A DNA stretch of 10,503 nt from Myxococcota bacterium (GTDB lineage: Bacteria > Myxococcota > Polyangia > GCA-2747355 > JAKLHH01), in NCBI GenBank assembly GCA_022710245.1, contig JAKLHH010000160.1, positions 1 through 10,503 on the forward strand, written 5' to 3'. This document shows positions 1-5,946 of the stretch, one piece after another. The notes beneath the pieces were generated by a model, which worked only from the letters and a program-made list of their open reading frames with translations, made no database searches and was not told where the DNA came from. The translations under genes were made by a program, and so were the position numbers. Position 1 is the stretch's first letter, and every line of letters begins with the position of its first letter.

Positions 1-299
1 GTCGTCGCGGCGCGACAGCGCTCGGGGTTGACCTCGGGGTCGTGCGCGACGACCAGCACGCCGTCGCGGCTGAGGCCGAGGTCGAGCTCGAGGACATCGA
101 CGCCGAGCTCGATCGCGTGGCGGAAGGCGGCGAGGGTGTTCTCGGGCCGCAGGCCGCGGCAGCCGCGGTGGCCTTGTACCTCCACCGCGCGAGGCGCGCC
201 AGCGGCCAGGGGCGGCCTCGTCGGGCGGCCGCAGCTGGCCAGGCCGCAGGCGAGGACGAGGAGGACACTCGGGAGCTGGAGGGGTCGCACGTGGCGCAC
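1..299 (-). CDS. Glycerophosphodiester phosphodiesterase family lipoprotein (5' part, truncated by window edge)
   Basis: The reverse strand encodes the start of a GDPD-family phosphodiesterase, which hydrolyses glycerophosphodiesters to glycerol-3-phosphate and an alcohol. Seen: the HRG...PENT signature at about residues 44-55 (GHRGCRGLRPENT), followed by ELGVDVLELDLGLSRDG and VVAHDPEVNPE. These match the family's first catalytic His, the metal-binding acidic residues and the second His of the HD motif. The N-terminus has basic residues, a hydrophobic stretch (PSVLLVLACGLASC) and a canonical lipobox LASC with Cys at about 23, so the product is probably an outer-membrane or periplasmic lipoprotein. 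Start: GTG at 299 lies 14 bases after a GGAGG; GTG at 290 is the alternative. A TATAGT hexamer at 303-298 could be a -10 element that would make the 290 start leaderless. The remaining two thirds or so of the domain lies beyond the left edge. It is divergent from the gene at 662. The family call is firm; the substrate is unknown. Confidence 0.88.
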   Translation of the reverse strand, partial: MRHVRPLQLPSVLLVLACGLASCGRPTRPPLAAGAPRAVEVQGHRGCRGLRPENTLAAFRHAIELGVDVLELDLGLSRDGVLVVAHDPEVNPERCRAAT

Positions 300-321
300 T
301 ATACCCCACGCGCCCTCCTCA

Positions 322-549
322 GCGCTCGACCTCGACGCTGGACGAGACGCGGCCGTGCTCGACCTCGCCGCCCGGAGCTCGGCCCGCGCTCGACCTCGAC
401 CCTCGACGAGACGCGGCCGTGCTCGACCTCGCCGCCCGGAGCTCGGCCCGCGCTCCACCTCGACGCTCGACGAGATCCGGCCGTGCTCGACCTCGCCGCC
501 CGGAGCTCGGCCCGCGCTCGACCTCGACGCTCGACGAGATCCGGCCGTG
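322..549. repeat. 64-bp tandem repeat array, about 3.6 copies
   Basis: Copies begin at 322, 386, 450 and 514; the fourth stops at about 549. Copies differ at only a few positions. Copies 1 and 2 share GACGCGG where copies 3 and 4 share GATCCGG, which suggests a pairwise duplication history. Each unit contains the 11-mer GCTCGACCTCG twice, 33 bases apart, so the unit itself looks like a doubled half-unit of about 32 bp. The period is not a multiple of 3 and the array lies between two divergent genes, so it is unlikely to be coding although no stop codon interrupts it. It occupies the shared upstream region of the GDPD lipoprotein and the exported protein at 662. Function unknown; protein-binding sites or simple replication slippage are both possible. 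Confidence 0.95.
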
Positions 550-661
550 GTGGCAGGATGGGGCCTCGTCAACGCGTTCCAGTAGCCTCGCAGCCGGGGA
601 ATCGGTCGCAAGGTCACCGGCGCGTCGACGAGAGCCCGCAGCTCAACCCGAGGAGTTGTCC
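550..661. other. Leader region between the repeat array and the gene at 662
   Basis: This stretch joins the repeats to the exported-protein gene. It ends with a clear ribosome binding site (GAGGAG at 650-655, 6 bases before the ATG). I see no convincing -35/-10, sigma-54 or hairpin terminator signal in it. A promoter for the downstream gene must lie here or within the repeats, but I cannot place it. Confidence 0.4.
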
Positions 662-1339
662 ATGCGCCGCGCCCTGCTGGTCACGCTGCTCGTCGCCTCC
701 GCCCTCGCCGCCGCGCCGGCCGCCGCCGAGCGCCCGCCCGACTTCAGCCTGCTCCGTGTCGACCTCGAGGACGGCTTCGCCCTCCACCCGTGGCTCTACC
801 ACGAGTTCCGCATCAGCGAGCACTGGGGCATCCTCGTCGACGCGCACGCGCAGGCGCCAGGCCTCAACAGCCGCTTCCCGCCCTACCTCGAGGTGGACGT
901 GGGCCCGGTGCTGCACGTGGGGCCGCTGCAGATCAACCCGCAGATCGGCACCACGGTGACCTGGCGCTCGAAGGTCGACGCCGCGACGGGCAGGGACGAG
1001 GGCCACTCGCGGGGAGGCGAGCTGCTCCTGCAGCTCTACCTGATCCTCAACTGGAAGCGCCTGGCGGCTGAGAGCTGGAACCTCTACTACATCCCCTTCG
1101 ACGGCGACGAGCCGCAGTTCTTCCAGCTGCGCGACCTGGTCACCGTGCGCGTCGCCTGGGGCCTGGCGCTGGGTCCGCACTTCGAGGCGACCTTCATCCG
1201 CGGCGTCGGGGCCGACCGCCTCGCCGTCGGCGGCGACCTCAGCTACACCTTCCGCTGGGGCCAGCTCGTCCTCTTCCTCGCCTCGGAGCGCGAGCGCGGC
1301 GTGCTGGAGACGCGCCTCACCTTCCTGCGCGAGCTCTGA
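662..1339 (+). CDS. Exported beta-rich protein of unknown function, possible outer-membrane protein
   Basis: A 225-residue protein. The ATG at 662 is preceded by GAGGAG at a good distance and begins a typical Sec signal peptide: MRR, a hydrophobic core (ALLVTLLVASALAAA) and a likely cleavage site after APAAA near residue 22. Longer open reading frames upstream run through the 64-bp repeats and would bury the signal peptide, so they are rejected. The mature part alternates hydrophobic and polar residues in short strands (for example LEVDVGPVLHVGPLQI, VRVAWGLALGPHFEATFI and LSYTFRWGQLVLFLA) and has no enzyme motif that I recognise. This suggests a small beta-barrel or a periplasmic beta-sandwich. 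The C-terminus (LTFLREL) is not the classic terminal aromatic, which weakens the barrel call. It is divergent from the GDPD lipoprotein and convergent with the dehydrogenase gene at 1346, only 6 bases away. Function not assigned. Confidence 0.8.
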   Translation: MRRALLVTLLVASALAAAPAAAERPPDFSLLRVDLEDGFALHPWLYHEFRISEHWGILVDAHAQAPGLNSRFPPYLEVDVGPVLHVGPLQINPQIGTTVTWRSKVDAATGRDEGHSRGGELLLQLYLILNWKRLAAESWNLYYIPFDGDEPQFFQLRDLVTVRVAWGLALGPHFEATFIRGVGADRLAVGGDLSYTFRWGQLVLFLASERERGVLETRLTFLREL

Positions 1340-1345
1340 TCCCCG

Positions 1346-2398
1346 TCACTCGTTGTTCCGCCCCGCCGCGCGATCGGAGAGGCGCGTCAGCAGCGACGGC
1401 GACCAGCGCGACGCGCTCTCGCGGCCGGCGCGCGCCTCGCGGCCGACGCCGTCGGGGCCGGGGAGCGCGCGGTTCGCTAGCTGCATCCCCGCGGCGATCA
1501 GCCCGGGGGCGAGGGCCTGCGCGAGCTCGAGCGCGCGGGCCTGCAGCGTGATGGTGCGGTGCGCGTCGCCGTGGCGGGCGGCGTCGAGGATCTGCGCGGC
1601 GGCTCGCTCCGCGTCGATCGAGAAGAGCGGGAGCGCGCCGCCGATGGAGAACCAGGCGTACTCGTCGCGGTGGCGGCCCTTGAAGCTCGCGTTGACGTGC
1701 GAGCCCGTGCGCATCAGGCCGGGGACCACGGTGGTGACCAGCACGCCCTCGCGAGCGAGCTCGGCGCGGAGCGCGGCGGAGAGCCCGACCAGCGCGAACT
1801 TGCTGGCGACGTAGGGCGCCAGGTGCGGCACCGCCACGCGACCGCCGATCGAGGTCACGTTGACGATGCGGCCCGCGCGCCGCCGGCGCATCTCCGGCAG
1901 CACCGCGAGCGTGAGGTGGAGCGGTGCCCAGAAGTGGATGGCCATCGCCTCGGCGAAGTCGCTCTGCGTCATCTCGTCGAAGGGGCCCACCTGGATCACG
2001 CCGGCGTTGTTGATCAGCACGTCGATGGGGCCGAACGCGCCCGCGGCCTCGCGCACGGCCTCGGCCGCGCGGACCGGGTCGCCGAGGTCGCAGGGCAGGG
2101 TGAGCACCTCGGCCCCGCGCGCGAGCAGCTCCTCGCGAGCGCGGGCGAGCTCCAGCTCGCTGCGCGCGAGGAGCACGAGACGCGCCCGCTCGTCGGCGAG
2201 CAGGCGCGCCAGCTCGAGCCCGAGGCCGCGCGAGCCGCCCGTCACCAGCACCACCTTGTCCGTGAAGCTGATGCGCCTGCGCCAGCGCACGACCGCGCGC
2301 ACGGCGTAGAGGCCGGCGAGGAGGGTGGAGCCGCGCCAGAGCGAGGAGGAGCGAAGCAGTCGCCCGCGCGCCGCGCGCAGCGCGCTTCGCGTCACCAT
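1346..2398 (-). CDS. Short-chain dehydrogenase/reductase (classical SDR) with N- and C-terminal extensions
   Basis: An NAD(P)-dependent oxidoreductase of 350 residues from the chosen start. Seen: the cofactor-binding TGGSRGLG at 53-60, NNAG at 130-133, the catalytic Ser in VNVTSIGG (S183), YVASK with Tyr196 and Lys200, and PGLMRTG after the last core strand. The sequence IHFWAPL at 154-160 has His where the classical Asn-Ser-Tyr-Lys tetrad usually has Asn. A stretch rich in Arg, Trp and hydrophobics at about 20-42 precedes the Rossmann fold and could associate with membrane. About 90 residues beyond the SDR core include FKGRHRDEYAWF and an amphipathic tail. Start: ATG at 2398 follows GGGGGAAG at good spacing; ATG at 2422, eight codons upstream, is the alternative. 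A sigma-54-type promoter faces this gene at 2524-2509. The gene is convergent with the exported protein ending at 1339. Substrate unknown; the SDR class is secure. Confidence 0.92.
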   Translation of the reverse strand: MVTRSALRAARGRLLRSSSLWRGSTLLAGLYAVRAVVRWRRRISFTDKVVLVTGGSRGLGLELARLLADERARLVLLARSELELARAREELLARGAEVLTLPCDLGDPVRAAEAVREAAGAFGPIDVLINNAGVIQVGPFDEMTQSDFAEAMAIHFWAPLHLTLAVLPEMRRRRAGRIVNVTSIGGRVAVPHLAPYVASKFALVGLSAALRAELAREGVLVTTVVPGLMRTGSHVNASFKGRHRDEYAWFSIGGALPLFSIDAERAAAQILDAARHGDAHRTITLQARALELAQALAPGLIAAGMQLANRALPGPDGVGREARAGRESASRWSPSLLTRLSDRAAGRNNE

Positions 2399-2441
2399 CG
2401 GTAAAAGCTTCCCCCGGATCATGGTTATTTCGCTCGCTCCC

Positions 2442-2458
2442 GTTCGCTGCGGGCGAAC
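2442..2458. promoter_or_regulatory. Inverted repeat GTTCGC-N5-GCGAAC in the dehydrogenase leader
   Basis: A perfect 6-bp dyad with a 5-base spacer, GTTCGC at 2442-2447 and GCGAAC at 2453-2458. It lies between the predicted sigma-54 start of the dehydrogenase transcript (about 2498) and its ATG, so it could act as a hairpin in that mRNA's leader. It also sits about 150 bp upstream of the start predicted for the plus-strand promoter, a distance compatible with an enhancer-binding-protein site. It has no following U-tract, so it is not an obvious terminator. Role inferred only from position. Confidence 0.35.
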
Positions 2459-2472
2459 AGCCGCCGCGCGCC

Positions 2473-2494
2473 TGTCCTCGACGGTGCGCGGACA
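2473..2494. promoter_or_regulatory. Weak dyad TGTCC-N12-GGACA, possible activator site
   Basis: TGTCC at 2473-2477 is the reverse complement of GGACA at 2490-2494. The centre is about 120 bp upstream of the start predicted for the plus-strand sigma-54 promoter, where upstream activating sequences of enhancer-binding proteins commonly lie. A 5-bp dyad can occur by chance in GC-rich DNA, so this is a position-based suggestion only. Confidence 0.2.
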
Positions 2495-2508
2495 CCTCGC
2501 CCTGACGT

Positions 2509-2524
2509 TGCAACGGTCGCGCCA
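2509..2524 (-). promoter_or_regulatory. Sigma-54 (-24/-12) promoter for the SDR gene
   Basis: Read on the minus strand the site is TGGCGCGACCGTTGCA. Against the known consensus TGGCACG-N4-TTGCA it matches at 11 of 12 defined positions, with the invariant GG and GC at exactly the required spacing. It points toward the SDR gene and would start transcription near 2498, giving a leader of about 75-100 bases. The leader holds the GTTCGC inverted repeat. Sigma-54 promoters need an ATP-driven enhancer-binding activator, which is not encoded in the window. Confidence 0.7.
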
Positions 2525-2577
2525 GGGATCGCTTCGACGAGCGAGGCATCGCCAGCGGCCGGGGCCCCCTGGTGCCG

Positions 2578-2593
2578 TGGAATGCCCCTTGCA
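2578..2593 (+). promoter_or_regulatory. Sigma-54 (-24/-12) promoter for the small protein gene at 2623
   Basis: The plus-strand site is TGGAATGCCCCTTGCA. It matches TGGCACG-N4-TTGCA at 10 of 12 defined positions, keeps GG and GC at the exact spacing, and has a perfect TTGCA -12 box. Transcription would begin near 2604, just ahead of the GGAGG at 2612-2616 and the ATG at 2623, so the layout from promoter to ribosome binding site to start codon is tight and coherent. It diverges from the minus-strand sigma-54 site, 53 bp away. Confidence 0.68.
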
Positions 2594-2622
2594 CAACCCG
2601 CGCGCAGACACGGAGGAAGGCC

Positions 2623-2958
2623 ATGAGTCAGGAGGAGACGAGGAAGAAGCTGGTGAGCCTGCTCGACCGCAAGGTCTTCGAGCCGATCCTGCGCGCCTCG
2701 GAGTCGAGGTTCCCCGAGGCTGATCGGCAGCGCCTGGCGCAGGTGAAGCGCAGCACCGGGAGCGAGCGCAAGCGCTACTACGAGGACTACCGGACCCCGA
2801 CGGAGGTCCGCGAGAACTACCTCAGCGACCTGCAGTCGTCGGCGGGCAAGCGGATCAGCGCCGAGCTGGAGCGGCTCGGGCTCCCCACGCTCTCCTCGGT
2901 GAAGGACGAGCTCCTCGACCTCTGCGAGGAGCTCGGGGTGGGCCCGCGGGAGGGGTGA
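2623..2958 (+). CDS. Small charged helical protein of unknown function (111 residues)
   Basis: The ATG at 2623 follows a strong GGAGG (2612-2616) with 6 bases between. A longer frame open from 2572 is rejected because the sigma-54-type promoter and the ribosome binding site lie inside it. The product has no signal peptide or membrane segment, so it should be cytoplasmic. It is rich in Glu, Lys, Arg and Leu and looks mostly alpha-helical. Recognisable blocks are an N-terminal helix (MSQEETRKKLVSLLDRKV), a central RSTGSERKRYYEDYRTPTEVRENY segment, and a C-terminal part (LPTLSSVKDELLDLCEELGV) with the only Cys, near residue 103. I do not recognise the family and see no enzyme or DNA-binding motif. 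A sigma-54-type promoter just upstream points to activator-controlled expression. The gene stands alone: the SDR gene is divergent and lpd is convergent. Confidence 0.8.
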   Translation: MSQEETRKKLVSLLDRKVFEPILRASESRFPEADRQRLAQVKRSTGSERKRYYEDYRTPTEVRENYLSDLQSSAGKRISAELERLGLPTLSSVKDELLDLCEELGVGPREG

Positions 2959-3000
2959 GCCGTCATCCGCGGCGCGTCGCCGCGCGACCGCGGCGCGCCG

Positions 3001-3043
3001 AGGTCCTTGTGGACGCCGGCCACGCGTCGGAGCCGGCGGACCT
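3001..3043. terminator. Candidate bidirectional hairpin between convergent genes
   Basis: CGCCGGC at 3014-3020 pairs perfectly with GCCGGCG at 3032-3038 across an 11-base loop. AGGTC at 3001-3005 can extend the stem by pairing with GACCT at 3039-3043, leaving an 8-base bulge on one side. The structure lies 42 bases past the small protein gene and 35 bases past lpd on the other strand, where a shared terminator is expected. Neither strand has a U-tract after the stem, so it may block or stabilise rather than act as a classic intrinsic terminator. Confidence 0.35.
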
Positions 3044-3078
3044 GGAGGTCGGGGAGGCCGCCCGAGGGGCCGGGCGCC

Positions 3079-4478
<1,400 letters not shown>

Positions 4479-4479
<1 letters not shown>

Positions 4480-5846
4480 CAGACCTCCAGGAGCAGGCGC
4501 TCGGGGCTCTCGATGCACTCCACCACGCGCCTGAGGAAGGTGACCGCCTGCTCGCCGTCGACGAGCCGGTGGTCGTAGGAGAGCGCGAGGTACATCATCG
4601 GCCGTATCACGATCTCGTCACCCACCACCACCGGGCGCTTCTTGATCGCGTGCATGCCGAGGATGCCGCTCTGCGGCGGGTTCAGGATCGGCGTCGACAT
4701 CAGCGAGCCGTAGACCCCGCCGTTGGAGATGGTGAAGGTCCCGCCGGCGAGGTCGGAGAGCTGCAGCGTGCGCTCTCGCGCCCGCCTCGCGAGCTCGCCG
4801 ATCTCGACCTCGAGCTCGGCGAAGCTGAGGCGGTCGGCGTCGCGGACCACCGGCACCACCAGGCCGTGCTCGGTGCTCACGGCGACGCCGAGGTCGTAGT
4901 AGTGGTTCTCGACGATCTCGTCGCCCTGGATCTGCCAGTTCACGGTCGGGACGACCTTGAGCGCGTCGACGGCCGCCTTGACGAAGAAGGACATGAAGCC
5001 GAGGCGCGCGTCGTGGCGCTTCTCGAAGGGCTGCTTGTAGCGCTCGCGGAGCGCGAGCACCGCCGAGAGGTCGGCCTCGTTGAAGGTGGTGAGGATGGCG
5101 GCCGTCTGCTGCGCGGCGACGAGGCGCTCGGCGACGCGCTGGCGCAGGGTGCTCATCGGGCGCCGGACCTGCCGCGCCGCCTGCGCCTCGGGTCCCGGCC
5201 GCGGCCGCGAGGCGGGGGCCTTCGCCGGCGGCGGGCGCACGGGTGTCGGGGCAGGAGCCGGCGTGGGCACCGCGGCGAGGCGAGGCGCGAGGGCCTTCGC
5301 GGCAGCGGGCGCGGCGGCGGCGGCACCCGGCGCCGGCGCGGGGGTCACCGCCGGCGCGCTCTCGAGATAGCGGAGCACGTCCTCCTTGATCAGGCGGCCG
5401 TCCTTGCCGCTCGGCGGGATCTGGCGCGGGTCGAGGCGGTGCTCGTCGACGAGGCGCCGCACCGCGGGCGAGAGGTCCTCGGGCCGCGCCAGCTTCGCGG
5501 CGACCTGCGGGAAGCCAGCCGGCGGCGAGATCGGCGGGCCGTCGGACGGAGGCGCTGCCGCGACCGCAGCGGCACCCGCGGTCGTGCTCGCGCCCGCGGC
5601 CGTGCTCGCGCTCGCGGGGTCGATGGCGCCGACCACCTGGCCGATGGCGACCTTGCTCCCCGCCGGCACGCGGATGGAGAGGCGGCCGGCCGCCTCGGCG
5701 GGGACGGTCATCGTGATCTTGTCGGTCTCCAGCTCGAAGAGCGCCTCGTCGACCTGCACGGACTCGCCCTCCTCCTTGAACCAGGAGACGAGCACTCCCT
5801 CGGTGATCGACTCGCCGACGACCGGGACCTTGATCTCGAGACTCAT
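4479..5846 (-). CDS. sucB: 2-oxoglutarate dehydrogenase E2, dihydrolipoyllysine succinyltransferase
   Basis: A 455-residue E2 that carries the succinyl group from E1 to CoA and forms the core of the complex. Domains: one lipoyl domain at about 1-78 with the lipoylated Lys43 in ELETDKITM; an Ala/Pro/Ser/Thr-rich linker; an E1/E3-binding domain at about 120-162 (SPAVRRLVDEHRLDP, GKDGRLIKEDVLRYL); a second Ala/Pro-rich linker; and the acyltransferase domain at about 228-455. The active-site motif is SYDHRLVDGEQAV with His426 and Asp430. The terminal ESPERLLLEV is typical of the family. Start: ATG at 5846 has GGAGG 9 bases upstream, and the MSLEIKVPVVGESITEG beginning is the expected one; an upstream extension to 5882 is rejected. 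A 100-base gap separates it from sucA, with no clear promoter; the lpd start overlaps its stop. A branched-chain or pyruvate E2 is less likely given the sucA neighbour. Confidence 0.96.
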
Positions 5847-5946
5847 GACGGGAGGCCTCCTCGCGGCCTTCGCGACGAGCAAGACTTAACGCAACTCGGG
5901 GCCGCGCTGCAATCGGGTCGCGTCAACAGCAGCCGAGCACGTCGGC

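Noticed and set aside
322..549. CRISPR array
   Set aside because: There are no unique spacers; the whole 64-bp unit repeats head to tail, and no cas genes are present.
42..959. Plus-strand frames running through the 64-bp repeats
   Set aside because: They cross the GDPD gene, the out-of-frame repeats and the signal peptide of the gene at 662. Openness comes from GC richness, and the translated repeat changes frame each unit.
2967..2997. Direct repeat CCGCGGCGCG, two copies 21 bp apart, and nearby short dyads
   Set aside because: Simple GC-only words are expected by chance in this DNA; the hairpin at 3001-3043 is the better structure in the gap.
5847..5946. Internal promoter between sucA and sucB
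   Set aside because: TTGACG and TTAAGT-like hexamers can be picked out on the minus strand, but spacing and matches are poor, and the TTGC sites lack GG at the sigma-54 distance.
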